A stretch of DNA of 64,000 bases, from positions 25,293,001 through 25,357,000 of the forward strand of contig NC_092589.1 of assembly GCF_047663525.1 (NCBI RefSeq). Reading direction: 5' to 3'. This document shows, one piece after another, positions 13,401 through 28,096 of this stretch. A model generated the notes under the pieces. It had not been told where the DNA came from, ran no database searches, and saw only the letters and a list, made by a program, of their open reading frames with translations. The position numbers and the translations under genes are program-made. The number at the start of each line of letters is the position of its first letter. Position 1 is the first letter of the stretch. Origin of the DNA: Anas platyrhynchos. Lineage: Eukaryota; Chordata; Aves; Anseriformes; Anatidae.

Positions 13401-16400
13401 ACGGGAAGATTTGGGGAGGAAGGATCTTTTTCTGTGCCTCTCACATCACTTTTGGTAGGAGACGGGAACAACGAACTGTGATCCTCTGTGGTTCCTTAGA
13501 CAAGGAACCTCTTGGTGAGGATGGGTTGTCCTTGGGCAGGCAAACCAGATGGACTTTATGTACACCCAAAAGTATCTAAACATAGTATATGTTGTTGGTT
13601 TGTGGTTGTTTTTTTGTTGTTGCTGTTTTTTGAGTCGCAGCATACCATACAGCATTTTCTTCACTAAACAAATTCAGTCTTTGCAGAACTGATCTGTACA
13701 AATATCCCCTGGGGTCAGTCCTTAAACTTTTCAGATACTGTGTCCTCGATTGTGTCACGCAGAGTCCCATCACAGACCATTTTGTAGGGCTTATTCATAC
13801 TGTAATGTCAGACTGCCCGCGATGCTCCTTCCACAGGAGCTCTGCTTGTGGCGGCTGCTAGAGCATAAGTAAGGACTTTGCAAGCAGGGAGGTGTGGGGC
13901 AGGGAGCCATTCCAACTGAGCAAGGCAAGGCAAGCAGCAGGCGCTGGAACTCGGCAAATTCGGCTTCTGGAAGTTACAATCGGTAACTCCAGCTGGGCCA
14001 CTTGCTTAGACTTCTGCCAGAAGATTTATAAAAAGCACACTAAAGAATGTGAAATGCCTTATATATGCACTTCAAATTCAGTGCAGCCAACATCCACATT
14101 TGTTGAGGCTTCCATCCCTCAGCGTTTCTCTAAGGCTCTGTAAGGAATGCAAAGAGTTTCTCCTACTGATCTAATTTTATCCTCCCAGAGACGTCCACCA
14201 GCACGAAGGAATGCATTAGAGCCAGTGCAGTTGTTTTATTACTTCCAGCTCTCAGAGAGATCCAAAAGATACTAGCAAGGTAAGTGAGCACAACCTAGCA
14301 AATCTGACAGACCAGCCCGTAATTTGTATGCTGCCACACACAGAGGTGCTGTGATAATTTACTAGCAAAGTCTTAACAATTGAATTTCTAAGCCCCACTG
14401 TGCCCATTTGTGTTTCCAAAGAAGCTGTATTTTTACATATAAGAAACAGGTCAGATGTGACTGTAAAGATAGAAACTCTTTATAACTAGTTCTGTAGACA
14501 CCACTAGTTTATAGTAGTAAATTTAGTATCTTTTTTGCCTGCTCTTACATGAAGATCAAACCACTGAATAGCAGCATTTACCACGTTGATTCTCTGGAAT
14601 TTTCTCAGTAGTGAGAGGGAAGTCTATTTACTGTACAGATACAAGAAGTAGTACAGGGTTACGGTTAGAGAGGATATTAGAATAGAAGATGGTAGGTGTG
14701 AAAAAACACATGTATGGATGGTGAGACATTTAGAATGAGCTTCTGGGCTGACACAAATCACCACAGCTCCATAGAGTTTAATAGACCTGCACCAAGTCCC
14801 TGAGCTCAGAATCAAACTGATGAAGGTAATCTTGCAAGAGAAAGTGAGGCCCACACGTGGGACTTGGTGTACACCAAGGAAGTCTGTAGCTTGCAGGAAA
14901 AATATACAGCAGGGATGACAGCAGTGCTTCAGCCAGTGGAACAATTTTTTTGGGGGTGTCTCTATCTCGTGGTTGGTGTAGGGATGGTTTGTTATACATG
15001 TTAGAACATCCCCGAGTTTGTCTCTAGGTAGGGTAAAAAACACTTCAGCGGTCCAGCCGCTGGATGTCTCCCTTGTTCTACTTTTACGAATGAAGACTGG
15101 TCTCATCTCAAAGATAAATGTGTCTGCGGAAGGCCGGCTGTCCGGTGATGCCCAGCTGACCGAAACGATGTGACAGCAGTCCTGGACTTGCCAACGCCTG
15201 ACGTGATGGACTATAAGTGCAAGATATAAGCCAGAACAACAGCTGAGAAATGCATTTTTCTTCCGTTACTAAAGCACTTCTTACAAGCCCCATTCTTCTC
15301 CAGCGTCTAGCACAGCTGTATTAAGCAACCTGCTGCCAATAACTGAGTATTATTTGAGGAAATGAGTTAAAATCAACAGTGCAGTTCTCGAAAGTTACAA
15401 TGTGTAAGCAAATACTTTGTCAGGCTGCATAGCGAAATGCACCAAGTATGTCTTCTTTTTTCCTGGCAAGGTTTCTGGTTCAAGTCGTTTCAGCTTGGTG
15501 GTAACTTCAGCCAGACAAGAGCCAGATTTCCTTTTTCTGGAAAAGTCTGCAGCTTCTATATATTTCTCTGTTCTGAAGCAATTAAAAGAGACACTTTCAG
15601 AGCTTCCCATGAAATCCTGGTCTGGAAAAATAAACATTAGGGGACACTTTTTTTTTTATTTTATTTTAACCTGTGCATGTTGAGGGTACAGGCTGAGGTC
15701 CTTGTTTTTGCTTAAGCAATGGAAGTCTTTCTGCACGCACATTACATTGTTTGAGCATCCTGAGGTTAAGAAATCAATGAATGCAGGAAAATGTTTAACA
15801 AATCCTTTTGAGGTTAAGAACTTCAAGATCTCTGGCTTGTGTTAGTGTCGAATGGAAGTTTCATAGCACATCAGAGCACACAGCACATAGCCTCCCTGTG
15901 CTCTGAGATGTGGGACAGAACAGAATCAAGCCTCAGGCAGTGATTTCAGGATTTCAGTGATTTCAAGTGCTGAGAACACAAGGTTTCAGTGATTTACCCA
16001 GGACAATACTGGAATTTGGGATTTGGGAGGAGTGTAATAGAGAGCTTTAAGTTTCAAAGTAACATGAGTTCCAAGGCTGGATCCCTTTTTCCATGCTTCA
16101 CACTTTTTTTTTTCATTAGGTGTTTCATCAGTATATTTTGAGATACTATCTTCCCTTATGTTAATACTATTTTTTATTTATTTACATTTTTTAAAAATAC
16201 ATTTTTTGAATTATAAAAGCCTGATGTCTTGAAGAAATCTGCTAGATTTTTTTTTTCTCTCTCTCAGTATACATGAAACAATTTTATATAAATTTTTACC
16301 TTAGTGGTTGGCCAGCGTTTGAGATCCTCTGGTTTATTTCTGTCAAAATATTGATAGGAATTGGCACAGTTTTGTGGACAAGAATGTCCAAGGAATTGTA

Positions 16401-18955
16401 ATCAAAAATGGATTAAACTTCATTCAGGACTTCAGCAGGAAAACAGACAATAGGAAACAGCTCCTTTGGTGGCAACCCAAGCTGCTCTGTTCAGGCAGCA
16501 GTGCACTCAGAAAACTCTCTCCCCTTCTTCTCTCTCTGTGTGCTCAGGATGATCCCGCAAAATGTTTCACTGACTTCCATCTGTGTCTGCATATATAACA
16601 TTTCTGAGTGGGTCACTTACACAGTTTTGTGGAAAACATGGATATGAGCACAAAGGTCTGTACGTGTGGCCCAGGTTTTTTATTTGTCTGACTTTTAGCT
16701 GCTGCTTGGGGGGTGACACCTATTTTTCTGCCTTTTGTATTTGTCCACGGTTAAAATTCAAAACCATTTTCCTCTTCAGGACAACAAACTGTGCTCAGTT
16801 TCACTTTTCGTTTTACTTTATTTCCTGCCACTTTTCTTTCTAGCTGCTAAAGGGTGCTTGATGAAAACAGGCAGGGAAAGTGTGCCTTCTGCATCTTCAT
16901 AAAAGTTTATTTTATGAACAGATCTACAGTTATATTTTGAAATATGCTGTGATCAGATTTTTTTGAGCTTCATTTCCTTTTAGAGCATCTAATCTACATT
17001 TGGTCTTCCAATGGATTTTGCTCTCTTGTGTCTTGTACCGTGGAATTATAAGAATATCAGAAGTACACCTAAACAGGGGATGTACTAAATGTAATGTTTT
17101 TAATGCCTAATGGAGGTAAACCTGCATTTTGCTACACTGAACATTTTAAGGTCTCTACTTCTTCCAGACTCCAGCTTTCTCCAGTCTGAGTGTGAGAGAT
17201 GTGTGCCTAATATGTATCATGTATATAAACACAATCATCAGAAGTGACCATTTAGTGGAAGAAACAGATTGTACGGTTGTTATTTTGGGCTGTGAAACCC
17301 CTGGAAAGTTACTTAATTTTGAAAATTAGCATGCAGTTGGATAAGGAGTTTGCACACCCATACAAAATCAAGAATAAGCATTGTCACAACGTATGGTTTC
17401 TCTTTAGAGCTTTCCACTACATTTAGCAATAGCTTCAATGGTCATTATTAATTATCCTACCCTGTATCTTGCTACAACATTTGTCCTAGTCCTAGTGCTG
17501 TCAGAACTCCTCGTAGCATGGATGCATCGTCTATTAACCCTCTGCAAAAGGAGCTGTGAGGGCAAAGGGATAACGATGTACGCAGACGAGTGTAGCAGAG
17601 TGCTGAAGTTGCAGTGTATCTTCCAGTCAGAAGCAAATGCCTGTCTAATTCAAGAATTATGGAAGAAAACTGAATCTATAATTATGTTCACAATTTGAGA
17701 GGTCTTCCTTTGGAGCTTAATCTAAATAATACAGAGTATGTAGGCCTCTGAGCACCCTAGAAGACATCAAAGCTGATAACATAGATTTTGGTGGTCTGGG
17801 GAAAGGAGGAGGTTTGGGGTTCTAAAATAGTGAAAGTCAGCAGAGCTCAACTGGAGCTCTTTATTGATGTACACTAGTTGAAAATTGGTTTATGACTTCA
17901 AGTTGCGTGGAAACAAAGCAAACCAAAGAAGCTCTTATGAAAGCAACCATCTAGGAAAGCATGAGGGAAGAAAAATACAGTGAAAGCAGAACTCTTCCTA
18001 AATTAAATTTACTTATTAAATTTAATAAAGTTTCCTAGTGGGGAGTTACTGGAAAATGTAGGTTGAAATGTGAAGCAAACTTTGATTGCTCTCTTAGCTG
18101 CCTTGATGGTATACTTACAGCAGGAAGTACATTTCTTTTTTTCTATTACTTCTAAAGACTATTTCTAGAGAAAAACGTCCATATTTCACAACCACCTTAA
18201 GAAGCATTTGCTATGGTTGTTACCAAAGGAACAGCTTAATACTTTCATAAATACCAAAGTTAACCAGCTCCTAAAAACAAGCAAAATTGCCTGTAGGTGA
18301 TTTCTGTTTATAAAGAAATAGTTACTCTCTGAACTTTCTCCCTGGGCCTGTTACCTATTAGCGCATGCTTTACTGTCCTGTTCCTGCTTCCTTTAGCTGT
18401 TTTGAATCAACTGTGTGTAGAAGCAATACTTGCGTGAAATGCACTTGAGGGAAAAACCTGATCCGACAAATTACAGAAAATAAACAGCATTAGGGAGAGC
18501 TTGTGACTACGATGAGATCAGAAACAGGCTAATGGGAACATGCTTCTTTTGAAGTTGCAGTGGCTCTGCCACATTGTTTTAAAGCCCTATTTATGACTGG
18601 CTTTGGAGAAAGGTGACATCGTTCAGCCAGGTTGACAGTAGTGTACCAAAAGGCTTCACGGTGTTAGCACACAAGCTGGCACAGCTAAAGCAGCCTCAGG
18701 TGCTCAGCTCAAATCACAGAAACATTCAGAACAACAACAAGAGACTGAAACTAGGGTGAGCAGCACAGGTCCATGGGGTGGGAACAGCCTGGGGAAAGCT
18801 GCTGGTGCTCACCTGGTCGTGAAGGAGCTGGCTCCACTCAGCAGGTGCAGGTGAAAAGTGATTTAGTTCAGCCTGTCTGCATCCCCATTTGGGTGCCTGT
18901 TAGGTAGAAAGGGCCCTGCCCATACCCTCCTTCAGTGTTCCCAGGTTTGGCAAAT
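7446..18955. other. long intergenic stretch, no supported gene
   Basis: Ordinary AT-rich avian intergenic DNA with short A or T tracts (for example near 11256-11270). A modestly GC-rich patch lies at about 10300-10500 and a perfect palindrome at 9052-9077. Open frames here (the largest is 160 codons on the minus strand at 14624-15106) have no recognisable domains or repeated motifs. I looked for ATF3, the human neighbour of NENF, and saw no bZIP basic-region coding sequence. Confidence 0.5.
9052..9077. repeat. 26-bp perfect palindrome
   Basis: The left arm TCCAAAACATAGA is exactly the reverse complement of the right arm that follows, with no spacer; the centre is GATC. A partial copy, CATAGATCTA, follows immediately at about 9079-9088. 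No flanking gene explains it. Confidence 0.8.
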
Positions 18956-19438
18956 TCATTTTATCTGTAGACAGCTGTTCATTATGTCAGGTATTTGTAT
19001 TTCACATTCCTCAAGTCTCCTGAATTCTTTGTCAGTGGGGAAGAAACATTCATAAAGTTGTTTAGATAAGAAGTTTCTGAAACTTGCCTGTGGATGAAGT
19101 TTTATGTAGGGGCTTTTATTAAAATCTTCAGTTTTGTAAGGTGATTCTGGAAGTATATGGTTACTAGTAACACCCTTTGGAGACTGTCTCCCTCTGGAAA
19201 ATATATGTCTCCTTAGAAAAGATGATGAGATGCTGTAGTTTTCACTGACAAGTGAGTTCATAATTCCCTCAGCTGCTGTTCTTTGACACATCCATTCCTG
19301 GTGCTGCATTGCAAGGAGTAGCGTACAGTATGGAAAAACATTTCTTTCTCCTTCAGGCAGTAAGTAAGCCTCTCCTGCTCTCCTCCTTTGAACTGTGGTT
19401 AAACAAAACCCATCACAGATCCCCAGAGGGAGAAACAA
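18956..19438 (-). CDS. unrecognised open frame, possible orphan exon
   Basis: A 160-codon frame open from a TTG at 19438 to TGA at 18956, with several internal ATGs. The translation is polar and protein-like, for example the segments SPYKTEDFNKSPYIKLHPQA and KEFRRLEECEIQIPDIMNS. I recognise no domain, signal peptide or transposon feature. A possible splice acceptor (TTTGTTTAACCACAG on the minus strand) lies inside the frame and would start an exon at VQRRRAGEAY. Against it: a few open frames of this length are expected by chance in 64 kb read six ways, no upstream exon was identified, and no polyadenylation signal was paired with it. It could be the last exon of an avian gene or noise. Confidence 0.2.
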   Translation of the reverse strand: MFLPLGICDGFCLTTVQRRRAGEAYLLPEGERNVFPYCTLLLAMQHQEWMCQRTAAEGIMNSLVSENYSISSSFLRRHIFSRGRQSPKGVTSNHILPESPYKTEDFNKSPYIKLHPQASFRNFLSKQLYECFFPTDKEFRRLEECEIQIPDIMNSCLQIK

Positions 19439-22400
19439 TGCAAGAGTCTAAATTTCTTCTAATCACTGGGTAAAATATAAAATATATGTAAATCTCCAAC
19501 TGTTCTCTCTTTAATATGTGCATGCCTTCCTTCCCCACTATGCTAGGCTGAAATAATGAGGCAGGACCCAACCAGGTAATTAGGCTGGTTCTGGTTTTCT
19601 CTTACTCTGCTGTGACTGTTGGCATCGAAATTTCTATTACCTCCCCATTGATTAATTCTGGGGATTCTTCTCTACTCTCCTCCTCCCCCTGCTAACCACT
19701 GACTCCTCCTCATGTCACTCTTTTTCTCTTCTTGAGCCTTTCAGTTTGCTCCGCGCTGGCAGGATTGGACCTGCTGTGTTTTGGACTGTCTGATACAGGA
19801 AGCTGAAACCCGTCATCCCCTGGATTTCTCCGGGTGTTGTGTAATCAAATTGTGTGGAGCGTTAATTCGCATTTGGTTATTCTGACATTCTTGATGAAAA
19901 AATATGTACATTAAAATCATAATGTAATTACAGATTTTTGCTTTTAGCATGAATATATTTCTTCACAGTGACATTGAAATTATTTAGTATTCCCAGTATT
20001 TCTATATTATTCTGACAGATAGGCAGCGGGCTATGAGTAATTTCAAGGTGACGCAGTTTACTCCATGCAGCTTAAGAGGAAGGATTTTTTTCCCCCTCCC
20101 CCTTTTCCCCATCACATTTTTTTTTTAATTATTATTAATGGATAAACCTGAATTGTCAGCTTTCCCTAAGCCTTGCTATATGGGCTGGAACGAATAATGA
20201 ACTGATCAAATGAATTTCATTGTTTAACCGCATCACTGACTAAGTAGGAGTACTGTGCACCCTCTTGTTCTTGTTTTATTTTTTCTCTAGCAGTTCTCCC
20301 TCTGTCTTTTGCTTCATCCTGTTAATTTAAACAGAAGAGTTCCAAGCTGAAAGAGTCCGTAATGTGGCAAACACAGGCTTCCAGGGGTTGTGTGCGCTAG
20401 GAATAAACTTCTGATTTTGTCTGGAGGCAGGATGCTATGACTGCTCAGCTGGCAGGTTAGTGATGATGGTCATAAATATTAAATAATAGAACCAAAACAA
20501 AACTCCAGAGAGACATTGCACAAATCCAACGCACCAAGACAACCAGCTCAGACAGCTGGCTCTCTGTAGACTTTCTTGACAGGAAACAGCGCTGAGGCAT
20601 AATAGGATGATTTTTATAAACCTGAAGGCCAACTTGTAATGCGTTGTTTGAAAGTTAGATGCATTAATGATTTATAGCTTGAAGCAGAAATCTGTTTTCT
20701 GAAGTAGATAGATGACAGGTAAATGATATCTGTGCTGTTCTCACTTTTATTAGGTGCTCAAAACATTTTTAAGCTTTGCACTTGCTAAAAAGGTGTAGGG
20801 GGGTAAGCCTTACCCTTGACATTCATACCAGTTCTCTGGTGTGCAGCAAGATTCCTGCTCCTTCCTCCACAGTTCCTCTGTTTCCTCCTTTTTCTTCCTC
20901 TCTAAGAAGACCACACCATCATAAATTACAGTTGGTTTTGTTCCTTTCTTGTTACTGTCTGAGACAGGATAGGAGCTCACTATTCACAGCCTTCCTCCTT
21001 CCAGAGGCATCAAGCTGACTCCTGCTCCATGGAAGAGTTGCTCCAGCACAAGCAAAAATTAACATGCAAAATGTTTGGGTGGAGTTGAAGCAATACCAGC
21101 ATAGGTCTGGGATGATTCCCCTAACAGCTCTGCTGTTATGTTCTGCTTCTAAGAGGATGAAAGGTTTCTAAAGGCTTCTAAAAGTGAAACATTTGCTGTG
21201 GCCCAAAGAGTCATGTTTCTATTACACTGTAAGTTGGGGTCAGGTTCTTGTCTGATAAATTTGCACATAAGTGCCTTAACTTTTATGGTTATATAAATTT
21301 ATAACAACTTAATACATGGTTCAGTGATTTTCAGACACCAAAAGGAATGAGTTGAAATAGCAAAGCAGTTTTTTTAGGATAACTGCATGTAGGCATGATC
21401 CATTTTGTGCTGTTATTCTGAGTTTAAAAAGATAAAGTAAATCTAAACTATTTTTAGGTGCAATGAGTCAGTCTAAATGAGTTGATGGAAAAAGATATAA
21501 ATGAAAGGACAGTCCAGTTAGAGGAAGTTATGGAGTGTAATGCTTTTATATAAACATTCTGCAGAATTCATTTGGCTTTCCAAACACTGCCTGTAGATCT
21601 AGAAGTGCTTCACAGTGGCTCATGGAGACTTCACTAGTCACATGGTGCTGTCTCTCTCTGGCTTCAGTTCAATTGCATTAAAAACAGACTATATATTTTA
21701 AAGTAGAATTTTGAAAGTATTTATGTAAATAATTGGTGCAGTTCTTACAGTGCTGTTCTGTGACTGTGAACGGCGCACACAATCGGAGATAGAAGTGGCC
21801 AGCAGGTTCCTAGCTGTGAAGAAAAAGCATTCAGTGAGATCATTTTTCAGTTAGTGTAAGGAGAACCCCTGATTTATTTCTGTCGCTGTTAAATCAAACA
21901 GTGTCGTGGAATGGGAATGATTTTTTAAGGGTAACATAAGCCAGATGCATTTAAAAGACTTAGCTAGACTAGTTTGCTTTTGTGTTTTCACAGAATCATG
22001 AGGAATTTACACACGTGCTCTCTGACAGGGCATGCAATATGGTGAGCTACAATATTCTGGAGTAATATCATTCCCCTATGTATTGAATGTTCCCAAATAT
22101 ATTCAAATATATATATATATTGCTTTATGTAGCAGATATAGCTAATATAAATATTCAGATAAAATCTTGCTGAAGATTTTACTTTTTTCCAAGCTGAAAA
22201 GCTCCTTTAGGTGCTTATGGAAGTTGATATTAACTTAGATATTAACTTACCTTAGTCTGCAAAGACTACAAACACTTGTTTGGGGATTGGAGGCCCATTT
22301 CTTACTTCCAATATCCAGTCTTTTTTAAAATAAACTAGTTAAGCCTAGTGGATGGAAAGTTTACCTCTAGCTTCCAGCTGCACCTTCATTTTGCACATTT

Positions 22401-25400
22401 TAGGTGTATGATTACACCTCCTGGCAATGTTGTGAAACACCTTCTACATGGTATCTTCAAGCATCCGAGCCAGAAATACTGTGGGGGGCATCACTGTTTC
22501 TACCAATATCTCAACAAATAACCAATGGACCCGAGCAAATTCAAGTGATGACAGACATGGATGAAGATGAGTAAAATGCGCTCACTTCAGCTGAAAGTGA
22601 TACCTGTTTGGAAGTGATGAAATTAAAGCTGTGGCTTCAGGAAGTAGCATTGTTAGTCTTACAGCCATCTTAGGGTCCCACCAGCCAACCAACATCACCT
22701 TCTTCAAACGACTGAAAGCCCCAACAAGGATAAAAGACAAAGGGAATTCAAGGGAAACATCAGTTTGTTTAACAGACAGGAAACCTGGCTGTAGATTGCA
22801 ATCTGTAGATTGCAAAGTTGTGCTGGATCTGAGAAGTGCAACACCTTCTCAGTTCCCCTGGTCAGCTCTTCACCAGCAAAACTCCAGCCTTCGTTCTTAA
22901 ATTGGAATTGGGTATCTTTTAAAGATGAAGAGAGAATTGCTAAGTTATGGGCTGAATAGCAGCAGTATGATTTGCTGTGAATCCAGGCACCTGCAAGGTA
23001 TCAAAGCCACTTGCATCAGTATTTTTGGGAAATGAGACTGAGGATGTCAAACAAGGAGCCAGCAGTCACAGACTGTTTAATTCATGCTGATTTTCCCAGA
23101 ACTGTATCCGAGGAGGATGTCACACCTTTCCGTTCTCAAGTTCAACCTCTCCTCTGAGTGCATCAGCAGGTTTCACCTCTTCTGCAAGTGCACTCTCCTG
23201 TGAGTTATTTATAATCTCCCCCTGCTTTCCATAAGTAGAATTTCACTCACCTTCCTTCTGCCTGCTGCAGATTGTTATATTCCACCGATGTACTGTTGCT
23301 TTGCATATAAACTTTTCAACAGGCTGTTTTCTTCCAGCTCCAGGAGACCAATCAGAGAACTGGGAAGGAAGTATTTATCCTTGGCAGCAGCAATTTGGGG
23401 ACGTATGTAAAATTGAATGTACAAAATCATAGAGGCTCAGCACATACTCCTAAAGCATCTCTACATGCACAAGAATGCATTCTTAAAGTAGATCTAAGAG
23501 ATGCACAGCTGCACAGTCCTGCAGTTCAAAATGAGCATGTTATATTTATTGGAGCAATATTTATTCTTTTCAGTGAGACTGCTTTTAGGAGCTTATTTCA
23601 AACATAAAAATTAATCCGTGATCATTATCGAAACAGCATTGGAATTAAAAATAAAGGGCATGTAACCACAGCCTCCAAATAGAAGTGTAGACCCCTAGGA
23701 TGTTCTTGATCTGCCACAGCTACTTTGGACCAGTTGTATGTTTAATCTATAAAGTTTTCCTTCAAGCAGTTAATCGCTTGGTAACTAAACTCTGCATATC
23801 CAACACAAGTGAATTTATTATCTCTGCAAAAGAGCACAGAACTAGGCACAGGGACACTTTCACTTTAATCATCATCTAATTCTGTCTGCTGGGGTACCAG
23901 AAAAGAAAAATGCCTTTTCCTTAACTGACTGAAGCAAATGTTACCTGTAAGTCTTCTTCATTCAAAGACTCTGTTGTCCACAACAGAAGGGTGCAAAGCT
24001 TTACATTCAGCTCTACCTTCAAACATCCCTACAAGCTTAGGCCTGCTTGGATTCTGTATGTGTGTTTATCCGATTTGTTTCATTGTAATCTCCTAAAGCC
24101 CGAGTAGTTATGCCAAGAAGTGGACCCAAATGTCACAAAGTGAGGGTTACACAAAAGTCTCTGCTGCCTTTGCACAATGTGAGAAAGCTTTCAGCAAAAT
24201 CTGGAAAGTAAAACACGGACACTGGGACGTTGATTTATTAGCTTTCCAGAGAGGTTTCTTTCAGCTGGGAGAAAACAATGTCATGCTCCCATTTTCTTGT
24301 GGGTGGCTTATCTCCAAGATGGCTTGCACCTAGATTTTTCTAAACTTTTTACTTCTCAAAAGGATAATGTCTCATGTCAGAAGGATAAAGGGTAACTTCA
24401 TATCAAGAAGTACTGCAGAGCACAGTCATCTGAAACAGTCATTACAGTGCAGAATTTCTGATTGCAACAACTGCAAATAACCTAAGGGAAACAGTAATAG
24501 GAACTGTTTATTCACGAGTACATCCTGTGGCTCTGCAGTGCATCCAAGTGCACAAGCTCTATTTTTCACAGAACTTTAGCTATTGCAAATTTCTTCTCAA
24601 CAGATAACCCTAGCCAAGAAGACCTGAGCACAAGCTTTGTACACAAGTAGATTAGGACTTGCACTTCTACTGAACAGGAAGAAAAAAAGCCAAAACATAA
24701 GAAGTTATGTAAAGACCAACAGCTAGGGAAAGGGTGTAAGCTTATGTTGTTGTCATTGACCATATTTAACAGAAATAAAAATAGGAAGTGCTGTTTGTTA
24801 TCAGACTTGCACATATTCCTTTGCCAAATCTACCTTACCAGTATGAATTGCCCAAATGCCACCCTAAGATACATTCTTATTTCCCACCTATTCTTTTCTC
24901 TGGGTTAGTTTTGTTGTTTGTTTTTGTTGCACCAAGATTAAAATCGTGCCTATGTTGTTAGAGTACTTCTAGCAGTAATGCTCACCTATCACATGCTTCT
25001 TTGAGACTTTGAGTGAAGAAAATTTGTGTTTGGACATAGTTGATTTTTCTGTCAAAGTAGTTGGATACATTACGTGTTGTAACTATCTGAATCAGCATTC
25101 ACAGATAGGGCTCTGAGTCAAATACTTTAAAAAGCCCCTTAACTTTCAGATTTGTTTTGTTTTAAGTTAAAGCATTCACAGGAAGGTCTGAAACTAGTAA
25201 TTCTGTAGACGACATAAGTGGTTTTCAAGTTACAAGTTCATAACTGTTTTATTTAATCTGAATATTCCTCATGGTGCATGGATTTGTCATAAATTGCTTG
25301 GCTTGTATACTGTTTCCTGACTGAACAGAGAAACTTTAAGCTAAAGTTTAAGTGGGTGATGGATAACAGCGTGCAATTGTCATCACCTATGTCAGTTCTA

Positions 25401-28096
25401 AGGATTTCAGGAGATAGTCTCTAAGAATATCCGGTATTCATCTGACAATATCAAATACTAATCACCGTGACTTAACACATCTTACTGATGGTGCAGCTGA
25501 ATCCTACTGAATGGCAGCTTTTTCACTCACAGAAGTACTCATAAGTTTTTTCAATTTCTCTTCTGTTCAACCAGATCAGCTGAAAAAGTTGTGTTGAATT
25601 TTCTCGATGAAACTTGTGCATCTCTTCTGCATTTTCTCTTGAACAGATGCAAATTACATCAAACACATTTCAGATAGACTCATTTTTTCTTTCTTTTTTT
25701 TTTTTTCCCCTTTCACTCTGAAGTTCTACACGTTCTTGGGAGTTCTGCAAGGGAAAGACTGCAGCAATTAAAGACCTTTCCAACCTATCATTTGTAGACT
25801 ATGGAGACTGATGGTGGTTTTGAAACAATAGTTAAAGACAGTGGTTTACAAACCACATGTAGAGGCTTCCCAGTCGGAAGCGCTGTACATAAATAGTCAA
25901 GCATCCTCTTTTAATTTTTACTGAAATGTGGAAGTCTGGCAGGTCTGACAAGTACAGGCTGAAATATGATCCTACACTGATTCCTACATAATACCAGATA
26001 TGAACTCAGAATAATCAGACCACAAATATCAGCCTAGGCTGAAGTTTTTGAAGAAACAGGAGACCTTTCCTGCTTAAGAAAACCATTACAAAAACTAACC
26101 AATTAAATCAATGAAATGCTCACATTTTTCACACAAACAGTGTCTACGTGCACACAACAGTTAGGAAAGAAGTAACTTGGTCTAATACCAAAGACATGGA
26201 CTTCTTGGAAAAATCCCAGCTGCTCAGGATTTGGAGTCCCGGCATTCTGGCAGGTAGTGGTCTTTTGATTAGGATGCAATAATAACGCTGTAATTAACCT
26301 CTGCTAATACATCTTGCATGCTTTTAGTATGTCTTAATTTAACTGCGTCCTCTACAACTGCAAAAATAAATATAATGCTTTGACCTGAAGTTCATAACCC
26401 CTTTACTGGATTTTGCTTGCTTATATTGTTAGTCCTATTGCTCCAGTTGTTATTCAGAGGAGTCTAGATTAAGGATAATAGAATCTTTCCTGTCATAAAA
26501 ATTAGTCAAATGTGTCAGGATAAAGTGAGGAACTATCAGAAAAAAGTATCAGGTGGTAAACAGCAGCTGAGGTTATGCCCATCTGATATTTCTTAACATT
26601 CTGAAGAGAGAACTATCATTAAATATTTTCAGCACAGCAATGCATTAAAAGCTTGGACCATTAAAAAAAAAAAAAAAAGGAAGTTAGTGAAAACATCTCT
26701 CTCTGTTTACAGACACGAGTGAGAGCAGGTTGGATCCACAAGGATCTCATGCTAAAAAAGCGAGGTTTATATAACTATTTCCTGCTGCATCAGCAAGTTT
26801 CTTCACTGAAATGCACCTGAATTTTAGTACAAACAGGAGGTGAGTTACCCTCTTTGAGATCAGCAAAGGAAAAAGCAGGAAGCAAACATGAAGCCACTCA
26901 GTGGTACTGGGTTATAATCCAGCTATGAAATTATGTGTGTAAAATTTTTGAAACGGTGGTGGATATGCTGATCCTGGCTCAGCCAAGACTATGACACTAA
27001 TCACAACAGCACAACTGCTGCAGCTGCCCCGTAAGTAACTGTGCAAGGAAAGGAAGGGAAGAGAAGGGGGAAAAATAGTAGACATAGGGAAATGATTTGT
27101 GAACTCCTGGCAAAAGAACTGCCACCATTATCACCAAACCCATATGCATTCTTGTAAAGATGGCAGGTATCTTATCAAGGAGCTAACTCCCAGCTGTTGT
27201 TGGTGTCTAATCAAAAGGTCAACAGTTATAATAACAGCAGTAAAACAAAAATAATTACCTGAAGCAGTACTTTTTCTTAAATGACAAGTTACTTATTTCA
27301 CCTGAGAGCACTATCAAATAGCAAGGGGCTCATGGAACCCATCTGACAAATTAAGTGGTCTAATAAAATACAAAACAAGTTTAGAGTAAAATCAGTAGCA
27401 CCGAGAAAGAAAGAATAAATACAAAGAAAGTTTTTTGGTTTTTTTCACCGACAGGTAACTGTCCCTTTCTCCCAGCACAATATGCAAACCAGAAAGTGGA
27501 GAATAATCTAAATATATTTCCTTCAAAAATGCCACAATGCTAATGAAATACAAAACATCTTTGATGAATTAGGAGCAGCTGCTCATTTTTTCCATGACAA
27601 TTCAACCTAGCGGGTAAATCCACATATGTGACAATTTACATTCTGTTTAAGTTCCTAGAAGTCAGTGGTTAGCAGCAATTTATATAGCACACGCTTTTAT
27701 ACACGCTTTTTGTCCTCTGGTTGCTGAAAGACTGCCAGACACCTGATGAAAGGGGGGTGCTTTCACCCTAGAGGATCTGGAGTTTTATATTAGATTAAAA
27801 GGAAGAGCAACACGTGAATGCTTATCTCCTTGCAACAACGATGAGGTTAGATTAAAAACACAGAAAAAACTAACAGAAATTAAAAATGAGATTAGAAATT
27901 GTCCACATAATATGCTAGAAATATCCACAGGATTCTGAACTACTATAACAAACTTGGGCTGTAAGAGTAAATAGTAAATAATAGGTTATCTTTTTTTTTT
28001 GTCAGAGAAAAGTGGAAGAAGCTAGAAGGAAATCATCATAATCTGATACAGACGACATCTCTGATTATTTTTTCAAAAAATGAAAATAAAGTGTCA
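19439..28096. other. intergenic stretch, no supported gene
   Basis: AT-rich intergenic DNA with T-rich and pyrimidine-rich runs (about 19650-19760 and 20080-20130), a short AT dinucleotide run near 22109-22120, a short tandem duplication near 22791-22818 and an A tract near 26662-26678. I saw no exon with conserved protein sequence and no RNA gene. Confidence 0.5.

Noticed and set aside
14624..15106. 160-codon minus-strand open frame
   Set aside because: No domain, signal or conserved motif; composition looks like translated non-coding DNA, another frame is open across part of it, and such lengths are expected by chance here.
7446..28096. Expected ATF3 orthologue between EPHX1 and NENF
   Set aside because: No bZIP basic-region or leucine-zipper coding exon was seen on either strand; it is probably elsewhere because of the synteny break.
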